Translations under genes and position numbers: made by a program
The notes under the pieces: generated by a model
Told to the model about the DNA's origin: nothing
Databases searched by the model: none
What the model saw: the letters and a program-made list of their open reading frames with translations, nothing else
Source: PALSA-660 sp963726435
GTDB lineage: Bacteria; Actinomycetota; Coriobacteriia; Anaerosomatales; PALSA-660
Direction: 5' to 3'
Assembly: GCA_963726435.1 (NCBI GenBank)
Contig: CAVSCJ010000002.1
Span: 1-64,000, forward strand
Length of the DNA stretch: 64,000 nucleotides
In this document: in pieces, positions 1 to 8,666 of the stretch
Layout: every line of letters starts with the position of its first letter
Position numbering within the stretch: position 1 is the stretch's first letter

Positions 1-1282
1 CGACGTTCCCGCCGAACTCACGCATGGCGTTGCGGGTGTCCAGCACTAGCGGGGCGAAGCGTGCCACGGAGGCGTAGTCGACTCCCGTGTGATCCGTGAT
101 GAGCACGACCGCATCCATTCCGCGGAGCGTCTCCTCCGAGAGGTCCGCGGCCTCGATCTCCCTGCCCCGCACGTTGAAGTGCGGCACCCACGCGTCGTGG
201 TAGACGACGTGGGCCGACTTCCGGGCCAGAACCTCGGCGATCTTGATCGCCGGGGACTCGCGCAGGTCGTCGATGTTCTTCTTGTACGCCACTCCGAGCA
301 GCATGACCTTCGAGCCAGACAGCGACTTGCACTGCGTGTTGAGGGCCTCCATGAGCCGCGTCACGACGTAGTACGGCATGTTCTCGTTGACCTTGCCGGC
401 GAGCTCTATGAACTCGGTGTGGACATCGTATTGGCGCGCCTTCCACGACAGGTAGAACGGGTCGATCGGGATGCAGTGTCCTCCCAGACCCGGCCCCGGG
501 TAGAACGGCATGAAGCCGAAGGGCTTGGTCTTGGCCGCCTCGACGACCTCCCAGATGTTGACGTCCATGCGGTCCGAGACCTGCAGCAGTTCGTTCATAA
601 GGGCGATGTTCACGCACCGGAAGATGTTCTCGAGCAGCTTCGTCATCTCGGCGGCGCGCGTAGAGGAGACGGGAACGACCGTGTCGACGCAGCGCGAGTA
701 CATCGCTACCGCGACGCGGGTACACTCCGGCGTGACTCCGCCGACGACCTTCGGGGTATTGCGCGTCTTGTAGACGGGGTTGCCCGGGTCGACTCGCTCG
801 GGGCTGAAGGCCAGGAAGAGCTCGGTGCCGATCTTCAAGCCGCTGGTCTCCAGGATGGGCTGCACGACTTCCTCGGTGGTTCCCGGGTATGTGGTGGATT
901 CCAGCGTGACAAGCATGTCGGGGTGCAGGTGTGGGGCAATCGAGGCGGTAGCCGCCTCGATGAACGACGTGTCGGGTTCCTTCATCTTGTTGAGCGGGGT
1001 GGGTACGCAGATCGCGACGGCGTCGCATTCCGAGATGTGCGAGAAGTCGGTGGTCGCGCTGAGAAGGCCACTCTCCACCAGGGGGCGCAGCTGGTCGGTG
1101 GGGACGTCGGCGACGTAGGATTCCCCGGCAAGAAGCTGTTCGACCCTATCCGCGGCCACGTCGAAGCCCAGTACCAGGCTGCCGGACATCGCCATCTCGA
1201 AGGCGAGGGGGAGCCCGACGTAGCCGAGGCCCACCACGCCGAGCACCGCGGTCCCGTCCTCCAGACGTTCCAGAAGCGCCAT
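1..1282 (-). CDS. UDP-N-acetyl-sugar 6-dehydrogenase (WecC/WbpA-like), 3' end outside window
   Basis: NAD-dependent UDP-GlcNAc, UDP-GalNAc or UDP-ManNAc 6-dehydrogenase that makes a uronic acid nucleotide sugar for surface polysaccharide. The reading frame opens with ATG at 1282 and stays open to the window edge (427 residues, so almost full length). It has the N-terminal Rossmann motif GLGYVGLPLA near residue 18, the central TYPGTTEE and ENIFRCVNIALMNEL segments, and the catalytic cysteine in GGHCIPIDPFYL (C270). Divergent from the UDP-GlcNAc 2-epimerase gene, which suggests a route to UDP-ManNAcA. The exact substrate cannot be settled from sequence; TviB/WbpA-type specificity is equally possible. 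Confidence 0.93.
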   Translation of the reverse strand, partial: MALLERLEDGTAVLGVVGLGYVGLPLAFEMAMSGSLVLGFDVAADRVEQLLAGESYVADVPTDQLRPLVESGLLSATTDFSHISECDAVAICVPTPLNKMKEPDTSFIEAATASIAPHLHPDMLVTLESTTYPGTTEEVVQPILETSGLKIGTELFLAFSPERVDPGNPVYKTRNTPKVVGGVTPECTRVAVAMYSRCVDTVVPVSSTRAAEMTKLLENIFRCVNIALMNELLQVSDRMDVNIWEVVEAAKTKPFGFMPFYPGPGLGGHCIPIDPFYLSWKARQYDVHTEFIELAGKVNENMPYYVVTRLMEALNTQCKSLSGSKVMLLGVAYKKNIDDLRESPAIKIAEVLARKSAHVVYHDAWVPHFNVRGREIEAADLSEETLRGMDAVVLITDHTGVDYASVARFAPLVLDTRNAMREFGGNV

Positions 1283-1320
1283 GCGCGTCTTCCCCCCGCG
1301 GTCGCGTGCGAACCGGCGCC

Positions 1321-1326
1321 ATTGTA
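1321..1326 (-). promoter_or_regulatory. Possible -10 box (TACAAT) for the dehydrogenase gene
   Basis: On the minus strand TACAAT lies about 40 bases before the ATG at 1282. The same hexamer precedes other genes of this window. No convincing -35 box was seen, so this is weak. Confidence 0.3.
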
Positions 1327-1441
1327 GCGCTCGGGCGCGGACCGGCAGGCTCGCGGCGAGGTGCTAGCATTGGCCGGGGTGGCCGGGGAGAGCCCGGCGC
1401 GGACTGAGACCAGCTGTCCGATCCGAAGGAGCGAGGCGGAA

Positions 1442-2554
1442 GTGATTCCCGGGTCTTCAGGGGGCGCCCCGAGCATCATCGTCGTGGTCGGCGCTCGTCC
1501 GAACTTCATCAAGGTCGGCCCGCTGATGCCGGCCTTGTCGGCCGCGGGCTTCGACGCGGCGCTCGCGCACACGGGCCAGCACTACGATGCCGCGATGTCG
1601 GACGTGTTCTTCGCGGACCTCGACATCCCCGCGCCGCGCTGGTTCCTGGGAGTGGGCTCGGGCACGCACGCGGTGCAGACCGGCGCCGCCATGATGCGCC
1701 TCGAGGCGCTCTTCGCCGCCGAAAGTCCCGACGCAGTCCTGATCGTCGGCGACGTGAACTCCACTCTCGCTGCTGCACTCGCCGCCGCGAAGCTGCGGAT
1801 CCCGGCCATACACCTTGAGGCCGGCCTGCGTTCGCGCGACATGTCGATGCCCGAGGAGGTCAACCGGCTGGTCACCGACCAGCTCTCGTCGATGCTGCTC
1901 ACGCCGACCGCCGAAGCGGGCGACAACCTGGTCGCGGAGGGTATCGACGCCGGGAGGATCGCCTTCGTTGGCAACATCATGGCGGAGTCGGTCGTGCGCA
2001 ACTTGGAGGCGGCGAGCGCACGCGTGGCGGCCGCCCGGTACGACCTGGACGCCGGCGGTTACATCCTGTCCACCTGCCACCGGCCCGAGAACACGGACCA
2101 GCCCGACAAGCTGCGGGCCATCGTGTCGGCCCTGGCTGCCGCTCCGCTGCCCGTCCTGCTCCCCATGCACCCGCGCACGCGGCCGCTGCTCGAGGACGCG
2201 GGGCTGGCAGAGGCCCCCAACGTGCGCGCGATCGATCCGGTGGGCTACCTCGACATGCTCTCGCTGCAGCGTGACGCCGCGGCCATCGTTACCGACTCCG
2301 GTGGCGTTCAGGAAGAAGCGTGCATGGTCGGCACGCCGTGCGTCACGGTGCGGCTCAACACCGAGCGCGGGATCACCATCGACCTCGGCGCGAACCGGCT
2401 GGCTCAAGCCGACGCGGCGGAGATCTCGGCGGCGCTCGCCGAAGCTCTGAGCGACTCGCGATCCTGGGAGGTTCCGGATCGCTGGGACGACGGGGTGGCC
2501 CGGCGTGTAGTGGAAGCGCTCGAGGCCGGGATCGTGCCGCTCCGGGGCTGCTGA
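1442..2554 (+). CDS. wecB: UDP-N-acetylglucosamine 2-epimerase (non-hydrolysing)
   Basis: Interconverts UDP-GlcNAc and UDP-ManNAc for teichoic-acid linkage units or ManNAcA polymers. The 370-residue product shows the family signatures: GARPNFIKVGPL at the start, HTGQHYD, GDVNSTLA, HLEAGLRS, and TDSGGVQEEA near residue 290, which binds the UDP. The frame is open upstream to an ATG at 1361, but the GTG at 1442 has an AAGGAG ribosome binding site ten bases before it and begins just before the conserved beta strand, so I prefer it. Divergent from the UDP-sugar dehydrogenase. In Bacillus the homologue MnaA supplies teichoic acid synthesis, which fits the tag-like genes near 49-54 kb. Confidence 0.94.
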   Translation: MIPGSSGGAPSIIVVVGARPNFIKVGPLMPALSAAGFDAALAHTGQHYDAAMSDVFFADLDIPAPRWFLGVGSGTHAVQTGAAMMRLEALFAAESPDAVLIVGDVNSTLAAALAAAKLRIPAIHLEAGLRSRDMSMPEEVNRLVTDQLSSMLLTPTAEAGDNLVAEGIDAGRIAFVGNIMAESVVRNLEAASARVAAARYDLDAGGYILSTCHRPENTDQPDKLRAIVSALAAAPLPVLLPMHPRTRPLLEDAGLAEAPNVRAIDPVGYLDMLSLQRDAAAIVTDSGGVQEEACMVGTPCVTVRLNTERGITIDLGANRLAQADAAEISAALAEALSDSRSWEVPDRWDDGVARRVVEALEAGIVPLRGC

Positions 2555-2649
2555 GTCTCTGGCCTCTCCGGCAGCGTGCGGCGGGCGGGTGTTCCTGAAG
2601 GGCTTAAGATGGTCATCGCGTACGCTGTCTGGACCAAGGGAGAGCTTCG

Positions 2650-3597
2650 GTGGGATTCTGGGACGGCAGGCGCGTCTGCGTGACCGGCGGAGCAGGGTTC
2701 CTCGGCGGGCACATCGTCGAGGAGCTGGAGCGCCGTGGGGCGACCGACGTCTTCGTGCCGGCCGCCGAGCACTACGACCTCCGCACTCTCGACGGCATCC
2801 GCCGGATGCTCGCCGACGCGAAGCCGGACCTGATCGTCCACCTCGCCGCCGTGGTCGGAGGCATCGGCGCAAACCGTGCGAACCCGGGCCGGTTCTTCTA
2901 CGACAACGCGATCATGGGCATCCAGCTCATCGAAGAGGCGCGCAAGGCCGGCGTCGGCAAGCTCGTCGTCCTCGGGACGGTCTGCGCATATCCGAAGATG
3001 ACCCCGGTGCCCTTCCGCGAGGAGGAGCTCTGGAACGGCTACCCCGAGCCCACGAACGCGCCCTATGGGCTCGCGAAGAAGATGCTCCTCGTCCAGCTGC
3101 AGGCGTACCGGACCCAGTACGGGCTGAACGGCGTCTTCCTGCTGCCCGTGAACCTGTACGGTCCCCGCGACAACTTCGATCTGGAGACCGGGCACGTCAT
3201 CCCGGCGATGATCCGCAAGATGGTCGCCGGGCGCGACGAGGGAACGCCCGTCGTGCTCTGGGGCGACGGAAGCCCCACTCGCGAGTTCCTCTACGTCGCC
3301 GACGCGGCGAACGGCGTGCTCGACGCCGCGGAGCGCTACAACGACGGCGAACCGGTCAACCTGGGTTCCGGAATGGAGATCTCGATCCGCGATCTCGCGG
3401 AGCTGATCGCCAGGCATGTGGGCTACGATGGCCCGATCGAGTGGGACACGAGCCAGCCGAACGGGCAGCCGCGACGGATGCTGGACGTGTCCAAGGCCAG
3501 GGAACGCTTCGGCTTCGAGGCCCGCGTCGACTTCGACGAGGGCATCCGCAGGACCGTGGAGTGGTGGGAAACCGCGAGCCGTCAGGAGAAGCCATGA
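2650..3597 (+). CDS. fcl: GDP-L-fucose synthase-like NAD-dependent epimerase/reductase
   Basis: Extended short-chain dehydrogenase of 315 residues. The GTG start follows GGGAGAG. Glycine-rich VTGGAGFLGGHIVEEL lies at residues 11-26, the family segment HLAAVVGGIGANRANPGRFFYDN near residue 72, and the catalytic YGLAKK tyrosine-lysine pair near residue 139. VNLYGPRDNFDLETGHVIPA is typical of GDP-L-fucose synthase (WcaG/Fcl), which converts GDP-4-keto-6-deoxymannose to GDP-L-fucose. No GDP-mannose dehydratase is in view, so the substrate is inferred from family resemblance. The stop overlaps the next ATG (ATGA). Confidence 0.88.
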   Translation: MGFWDGRRVCVTGGAGFLGGHIVEELERRGATDVFVPAAEHYDLRTLDGIRRMLADAKPDLIVHLAAVVGGIGANRANPGRFFYDNAIMGIQLIEEARKAGVGKLVVLGTVCAYPKMTPVPFREEELWNGYPEPTNAPYGLAKKMLLVQLQAYRTQYGLNGVFLLPVNLYGPRDNFDLETGHVIPAMIRKMVAGRDEGTPVVLWGDGSPTREFLYVADAANGVLDAAERYNDGEPVNLGSGMEISIRDLAELIARHVGYDGPIEWDTSQPNGQPRRMLDVSKARERFGFEARVDFDEGIRRTVEWWETASRQEKP

Positions 3598-4655
3598 ACG
3601 TCCGCATTCGGATCGCCACGTTTCTGACGGCCGCGCTGCTCGTGATGGCCGTGCCCGCCACGGCGCTCGCCGTCACCGCCGCGGCCTCCGCCGACGCCAC
3701 CGTCACCCTATTGGCCGTCGGCGACCTGATGGTCCACAAGGCGCAGCTCAGTGCCGCGTACAGCAACGGTACCTACGACTTCGCGCCCTCCTTCCGCGCC
3801 ATCGCCTCAAGGATCTCCGCGGCCGACGTCGCGGCAGGCAACTTCGAGACGACGCTGCGGACCAGCGGCTTCTCGGGCTACCCGGCCTTCCGCAGTCCGA
3901 CCGCCTTCGCCCGAGCGCTCAAGGGCGCCGGATTCGACGTGCTCACGACCGCCAACAACCACACGCTCGACGGAGGCGCCACCGGCGTGCGCTACACCTC
4001 CGACTACCTCAGCCACATCGGGATCAAGCACTCGGGCAGCAACGGGATCGGCGCGACCACGATCGTGCACGACGGCGTCAGGATATGCTTCCTCGCATTC
4101 ACCTACGGCACGAACGGGATCCGCAGTCCCTTCCCCGGGGCTGTGATGCGTCTGGTGCCGACAGCCATGGCGCGCATGATCGGCAAGGCCCGCACGACGG
4201 CCGATCTCGTCGTGGTCGTCCCTCACTTCGGCTCGGAGTACGTCCGCACTCCCGAGGCCAAGACGAAGGCGACCGCCCGCGCCCTGATCGACGCGGGGGC
4301 GGACCTGGTCCTGGGCTCCCACCCGCACGTGGTGCGCCCCGTCGAGAGGTACAAGGGCCACTACATCGTCTACTCGATGGGCAACTTCATCTCGGCGATG
4401 ACGAACACCTACACGGATCTCGGGATCATGGTCTCGGCCACGGTCGCCCGCCACGGCGGGCTGACGAAGGTGGCGAAGCTGAAGGTGCTGCCGGTCTACA
4501 GAGATCTCTCTTCGGGCAAGGGCCGGTCCACCTGGCGCACGGTGCTGATCTCCGACGCGCTGAAGTCGGGTGCCTCGCTGATCACCGCCCACGACCGTAG
4601 CCACATGCGGTTCTACCAGACCTACTGCGAGGGCGTCTTCAAGGGCTACCTGTAG
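3594..4655 (+). CDS. CapA-family exported metallophosphatase-like protein
   Basis: 353-residue protein with an N-terminal signal peptide (cleavage probably after ALAVTAAASA, about residue 33) and a single CapA/PGA_cap domain. Metal-binding and fold motifs are present: AVGDLMVH, GNFETTL, TANNHTLDGG, PHFGSEY, GSHPHVV and YSMGNFI. CapA proteins assist poly-gamma-glutamate capsule formation in Bacillus, but most homologues, including this one without capB or capC nearby, have unknown substrates in the cell envelope. Translationally coupled to the fucose synthase-like gene through ATGA. The open frame extends much further upstream, but only this ATG gives a signal peptide. Confidence 0.9.
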   Translation: MNVRIRIATFLTAALLVMAVPATALAVTAAASADATVTLLAVGDLMVHKAQLSAAYSNGTYDFAPSFRAIASRISAADVAAGNFETTLRTSGFSGYPAFRSPTAFARALKGAGFDVLTTANNHTLDGGATGVRYTSDYLSHIGIKHSGSNGIGATTIVHDGVRICFLAFTYGTNGIRSPFPGAVMRLVPTAMARMIGKARTTADLVVVVPHFGSEYVRTPEAKTKATARALIDAGADLVLGSHPHVVRPVERYKGHYIVYSMGNFISAMTNTYTDLGIMVSATVARHGGLTKVAKLKVLPVYRDLSSGKGRSTWRTVLISDALKSGASLITAHDRSHMRFYQTYCEGVFKGYL

Positions 4656-4726
4656 GCGGTCGCGCGGCGCATCCAGCCGATCGCGGGAGTGGCCTGCGTC
4701 GGGAATGGGAATGGAGATTCCGTGAG

Positions 4727-4755
4727 AGCGGGCCGCTCCTAGCGGCACGCCCGCT
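4727..4755 (+). terminator. GC-rich hairpin after the CapA-like gene
   Basis: GCCGCT-CCT-AGCGGC forms a six-pair hairpin (4732-4746), with AGCGGG/CCCGCT complementarity outside it. There is no T tract, so its role as a terminator is uncertain. Confidence 0.3.
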
Positions 4756-4802
4756 ACGCTGACGGAGCTGGATCGTCCCCGATCCCCGACGACCGCTACG
4801 AG

Positions 4803-6065
4803 GTGCGCCCGATGGAAGACAGACCCGACTTCGAGCCCGTGCCGCATACGCCCTACTCCGAGCCGGCGACTCCCGGCTACGCCCAGTCGCCCGCTCCTCC
4901 TCCGTATCCGACGCCCGCGGCCCCCGTGGCCGCACCCGCGCCCGCGCGCGGGCGCGCGCCGCGCGCCGGTCTCGGCTTTGGCGCTGTTCTGGTGGCGGCG
5001 CTGCTCGGCGGGGTCATCGGGGCCGCGGCGATGGGCGGATTGGTGCTCGGGCTGGGTCGGCTCCTTCCGGCGCAGCAGACGCCGGCTCCCGTCACCTCGA
5101 GCAACGTTTCGACCACGGCCACCCTCCCGCTGCCCGCCGAGCCCATCGAGGCCGTCGCCGCCAAGGTCGTCCCGTCGGTGGTCAACATCGTGGTGGATCT
5201 CCAGAGCCGGTTCGGGACCTCGAGCGGGGTCGGAAGCGGAGTGATCATCCGGCAGGACGGCTACATCCTCACCAACAACCACGTGGTCGAGTCCGCCACC
5301 AAGATCGTCGTGCGCCTCGGCACGACCGACTACACGGCCACTGTCGTCGGTACCGACCCGAGCTCGGATCTGGCAGTCGTCAAGATCGCCAAGACGGGGC
5401 TGACCGCCGCGACGCTGGGCACTTCCGCCGACCTGCAGGTGGGTGAGAGCGTCATAGCCGTTGGAAGCCCGTTCGGGCTCGACAAGACCGTCACCTCCGG
5501 CATCGTGTCGGCTCTGCACCGGACCAACCTCACCCAGGACACGTCCGGCGTCACGGCCTACACGAACCTGATCCAGACCGACGCGCCCATCAACCCGGGC
5601 AACTCCGGCGGCGCGCTGGCGGACCTCAGCGGAGCCGTCGTCGGCATCAACACTCTCATACTGTCACCGGCCGGCCAGCTCGGAACGTCCCAGTCGGCGG
5701 GAATAGGCTTCGCCATCCCGATCGACTTCGCCAAGGGAATCGCCGACCAGCTCATCGCCGGCAAGAAGATCGTTCACCCGTTCCTCGGCGTCTCGACCGC
5801 CACCGTGGATCAGGCCATCGCGCAGTCCTACAGCCTGCCGGTCTCCAGCGGCGCGCTTGTCCAGCAGGTGACTCCCGGCTCTCCTGCCGCCGCCGCCGGG
5901 ATCAAGGTGGGCGACATCATCATCCGGGTCGATCAGACGACGATCGCCACGTCGGAAGACGTGTTCACCGCAGTCCGGTCGGGCACCGCGGGGCAGAAGA
6001 TCGAGATCGAGGTCGTCCGGGGTAGCCAGAAGCTGACGTTGCAGGCCACGCTGGGCGCTCAGTGA
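4803..6065 (+). CDS. HtrA/DegP-type membrane-anchored serine protease with PDZ domain
   Basis: Envelope stress protease of the S1C family, 420 residues from the GTG (an ATG three codons later is an alternative start). A proline-rich cytoplasmic tail (1-55) is followed by one membrane helix (about 58-88), the trypsin-like domain and a C-terminal PDZ domain (about 320-415). The catalytic triad is intact: H160 in LTNNHVVES, D189 in DPSSDLAVV and S268 in NPGNSGGAL. Its last bases overlap the rlmH start as GTGA, an arrangement seen in other Gram-positive genomes where htrA precedes rlmH. It probably degrades or refolds damaged secreted proteins outside the membrane. Confidence 0.94.
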   Translation: MRPMEDRPDFEPVPHTPYSEPATPGYAQSPAPPPYPTPAAPVAAPAPARGRAPRAGLGFGAVLVAALLGGVIGAAAMGGLVLGLGRLLPAQQTPAPVTSSNVSTTATLPLPAEPIEAVAAKVVPSVVNIVVDLQSRFGTSSGVGSGVIIRQDGYILTNNHVVESATKIVVRLGTTDYTATVVGTDPSSDLAVVKIAKTGLTAATLGTSADLQVGESVIAVGSPFGLDKTVTSGIVSALHRTNLTQDTSGVTAYTNLIQTDAPINPGNSGGALADLSGAVVGINTLILSPAGQLGTSQSAGIGFAIPIDFAKGIADQLIAGKKIVHPFLGVSTATVDQAIAQSYSLPVSSGALVQQVTPGSPAAAAGIKVGDIIIRVDQTTIATSEDVFTAVRSGTAGQKIEIEVVRGSQKLTLQATLGAQ

Positions 6066-6526
6066 GGATACGCGTCGCGGCCGTCGGGCGACTCAAGGAG
6101 GCGCACTGGCGCGCGGCGTGCGACGAGTACCTGAAGCGCTTGCGTCCCTACGCGAGCGTCGAGGTCACCGAGGTGGCCGATCGCGACATCACGCGCGACG
6201 CGTCACGCGCCGTCGCAGCCGAGGGCGCCGACCTGTTGCGCGCGATCCCCGAGTCGTCGTACGTGGTCGCGCTGGACCTGGCGGGCCCGCAGGTGGGAAG
6301 CGAGGCATTCTCGGCTCGACTCGCGGATCTGATGGTGGGCGGCCGCAGCGACATGACCTTCGTGATCGGAGGCAGCGCGGGGCTGGCGCCCGAAGTGCTG
6401 CGGCGATCGGACGAGCTTCTCTCCCTGTCCCGGATGACCCTGCCGCACCAGCTGGCGCGGGTGGTGTTGCTCGAGCAGCTCTACCGCGCGTTCCGCATCA
6501 TGCGCAACGAGCCGTACCACCTGTGA
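6062..6526 (+). CDS. rlmH: 23S rRNA (pseudouridine1915-N3)-methyltransferase RlmH
   Basis: SPOUT-class methyltransferase that modifies pseudouridine 1915 in helix 69 of 23S rRNA. At 154 residues it matches the family length. The trefoil-knot SAM site is visible as FVIGGSAGL near residue 100, followed by SLSRMTLPHQLARVVLLEQLYRA and the C-terminal MRNEPYH motif. It starts with GTG inside the stop region of the HtrA gene (GTGA overlap), so the two are translationally coupled. Convergent with the zinc-ribbon gene. Confidence 0.96.
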   Translation: MRIRVAAVGRLKEAHWRAACDEYLKRLRPYASVEVTEVADRDITRDASRAVAAEGADLLRAIPESSYVVALDLAGPQVGSEAFSARLADLMVGGRSDMTFVIGGSAGLAPEVLRRSDELLSLSRMTLPHQLARVVLLEQLYRAFRIMRNEPYHL

Positions 6527-6536
6527 GGCGCGGGCG

Positions 6537-7814
6537 CTACTTCCAGGTCCACGCGGATACGAGGATCTGGCCACCCGACAGCACGACTGTGTAGGTGGTC
6601 GTGAGCGGTTCCGGCAGCCACTGCTCGTAGACGGCGACCAGGTAGTTGTCGCCTTTCGGCTTGCTCGACAGGATGCGCCAAGAGGTCAGGACCGCAGACC
6701 GGTCCTGTCCGTCCAGCCACGAGTCGTGTCTCGCGCGGAACGCCGCTGTCGTCAGCAACTCGATGGTCACCGTATCGCCGACCTGGTGCGCTTGCAGCAG
6801 GGTGCCGACAGCATCGCGGGCGGTCGAGCCCGTGAGCGCGAGAGCCTGCGGCTTCGCGGCCGTCTCTTGGGCCGCCCGCCAGCTCGATATGAGCCACTCG
6901 CCCTCGACGCGACGGACCCTGAACTCGACCTCCGCCCCCGGGGTGGCTATCACCGAACGGCTCTCGCGACCGTAGACGTCGGCGGTCCGGCTGCCCACCA
7001 CTGCGCGCGCTACGCTGAAGGTCGTGGTGCTGCTGGTGTCCACCGTCCGCGGGCTCGGGCCCCCGCTACCCCTCTTGTACACGTAGGGGCTCTTCGTGAC
7101 GGGCTTCCCGGAGTCGATCGTCGCGTAGAAGCCGCGGATCGCCGCCTCCACCGCTTTGCGGGCGGACGCCGCGGACTCGGCGGGTACGACCGGGGCCGTC
7201 GGCACGAGCGACGCCGTCGGCACGAGCGACAGTAGCGGAAGCAGCGACGCTATCTTCAGCGCTGGGGGTGGCTTCAACACCACCGAGGGCGTCGGCACCA
7301 CCGAGGGAGTCGATGCCGCCGAGGCCGTGGGAACCAGCGATGCCGTCAGCACCAGCGACCACTCCGGCAGCAGCGACGCTATCTTCAGCGCTGGCGGCGG
7401 CCTCAACACCACGGAGGTCGTCGGAACAACCGAGGGAGTCGATGTCACCGATGAGGTGGGCACGACCGACCGGGTCGGCACCAAGGATGGCGTGGGCTCC
7501 TCCGACGGCGTGGGCTCCAGCGAAGCCATAGGCACGTAGGACGGGGGGATCGGCGGGGTCATCGCCGCCGGAGCCATGTACACGATGGTCGCCACAAGTA
7601 CGAACACGACGGCGATCAGGACCACGAAGGCGGTGCGCACCACTCTGGCCGAGCCGCCCGGGGAGTCTTCGTCATCCGGAGGATCCGACCGCGGCGGGCC
7701 GGGCTCTGCGGGCGGCTGAGGGGCTACCTCCTCGGACGGCTGCTGCGCGGCACCGCACGTGGTGCAGAAGGCCTGGGCGTCGGCCACGTCCGTTCCGCAC
7801 ACGCGACACTTCAT
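6537..7814 (-). CDS. Zinc-ribbon, single-pass membrane protein with tandem repeat, function unknown
   Basis: 425 residues from the ATG at 7814; the frame is open further upstream, but this start places a zinc ribbon at the very N terminus (C3, C6, C17, C20). One membrane helix spans about residues 60-82. Residues 84-210 are a Pro/Thr/Ser/Val-rich stalk containing two 43-residue repeats (each with VVL-K/R-PPPALKIASLLP). The C-terminal 200 residues form a globular extracytoplasmic domain beginning ARKAVEAAIRGFYATIDSGK, which looks like an NTF2-like or conjugal-transfer-like fold, though I cannot name the family. Zinc ribbon plus helix plus outer domain is a common actinobacterial envelope architecture with no assigned role. 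Confidence 0.75.
   Translation of the reverse strand: MKCRVCGTDVADAQAFCTTCGAAQQPSEEVAPQPPAEPGPPRSDPPDDEDSPGGSARVVRTAFVVLIAVVFVLVATIVYMAPAAMTPPIPPSYVPMASLEPTPSEEPTPSLVPTRSVVPTSSVTSTPSVVPTTSVVLRPPPALKIASLLPEWSLVLTASLVPTASAASTPSVVPTPSVVLKPPPALKIASLLPLLSLVPTASLVPTAPVVPAESAASARKAVEAAIRGFYATIDSGKPVTKSPYVYKRGSGGPSPRTVDTSSTTTFSVARAVVGSRTADVYGRESRSVIATPGAEVEFRVRRVEGEWLISSWRAAQETAAKPQALALTGSTARDAVGTLLQAHQVGDTVTIELLTTAAFRARHDSWLDGQDRSAVLTSWRILSSKPKGDNYLVAVYEQWLPEPLTTTYTVVLSGGQILVSAWTWK
7185..7439. repeat. Tandem repeat of about 127 bases, two copies, in the stalk of the zinc-ribbon protein
   Basis: Two head-to-tail copies, about 7311-7439 and 7185-7310, encode residues 126-168 and 169-210 of the zinc-ribbon protein. 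The segment AGCAGCGACGCTATCTTCAG recurs at both. The copies differ slightly in length and sequence, so the duplication is not brand new but is a likely site of copy-number change. Confidence 0.8.
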
Positions 7815-7914
7815 CGTGGTTCGTCTTCCTGCCGGGATCTTGGCGCACCGCGAGTTCCGGTCCGCCGTTCGGATGATAGCGTGACCGTGGCCTCCCGTGC
7901 CGGTGGCTATACCG

Positions 7915-8538
7915 CTACGGCAGCCCCCAGAGGCCGCGTGACGCCTCGCGCGCCTCGGCCTGCAGGGCAGTGAAGCAGTCAACGTACTTCACGTCGGGCG
8001 GGATCGTCATCAGCTGGGCGTAGCCGTCGGTGAGGAGCTGCGCGTTGAACATCCTCGCGCGCACCGATGCGACGCCATCGTCCGAAGGCGGGGACAGCCA
8101 TATGTAGGCGAGCAGCCTCCCGTAGCGGTCGCGCAGACCCACGTCGGTCTCCAGCCACACCCGGGTCCCGACCGGCAGGCGCGACTTGGTGTAGTCGGAG
8201 GCCTCCTTGCCGAAGGGCTCGTGCTCGATCGTCGACTCGGGAGTGTCAACGCCGATCAAGCGCACCTTCTCGACCGCCCCGGCCGCTGTCCGGACGTGCA
8301 GCGTGTCGCCGTCGACGTTGCGCGACACGGTGGCGGATATCAGCTGGCCGATCTCGATGGCGGACGCTCCCGGCGTGACCTCCGCCGGCGCGGCGGAGAC
8401 TCCGGCGGGAGGCGCCGGCGGCTCGTAGGTCCGCAGCGCTTCCCGGACCCACGCGCACCTGCTCACGATGAGAGCGAGCAGCAGAAGGAGCGCGAACGCC
8501 TGCCATGTGTTGCGAACCCGTCTGGTCCCCACGAACAC
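7915..8538 (-). CDS. Membrane-anchored thermonuclease (staphylococcal nuclease family)
   Basis: 207-residue protein starting at GTG 8538. A basic N terminus and a hydrophobic helix (about residues 12-27, LLLLLALIVSRCA) anchor or export it; a cysteine follows, but the motif is not a clean lipobox. The SNase domain runs from about residue 60 to the end, with the calcium and catalytic elements NVDGDT, RLIGVDTPES (Arg and Asp), FGKEASDY and DRYGRLLAYIWL. It should cleave extracellular DNA or RNA in a calcium-dependent way. Divergent from argS. Confidence 0.9.
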   Translation of the reverse strand: MFVGTRRVRNTWQAFALLLLLALIVSRCAWVREALRTYEPPAPPAGVSAAPAEVTPGASAIEIGQLISATVSRNVDGDTLHVRTAAGAVEKVRLIGVDTPESTIEHEPFGKEASDYTKSRLPVGTRVWLETDVGLRDRYGRLLAYIWLSPPSDDGVASVRARMFNAQLLTDGYAQLMTIPPDVKYVDCFTALQAEAREASRGLWGLP

Positions 8539-8666
8539 CGCCTCCCCCTCGCTGCCCTAAGCGTATCGCAGGGGGCGGACACCGCAACGCCGCTGGAGGG
8601 GCTGAGCGCGAGTGGTATCCTCACTGCCACACCGCACCGCCGCCGACATCTCAGGGGAAGCTTCGC

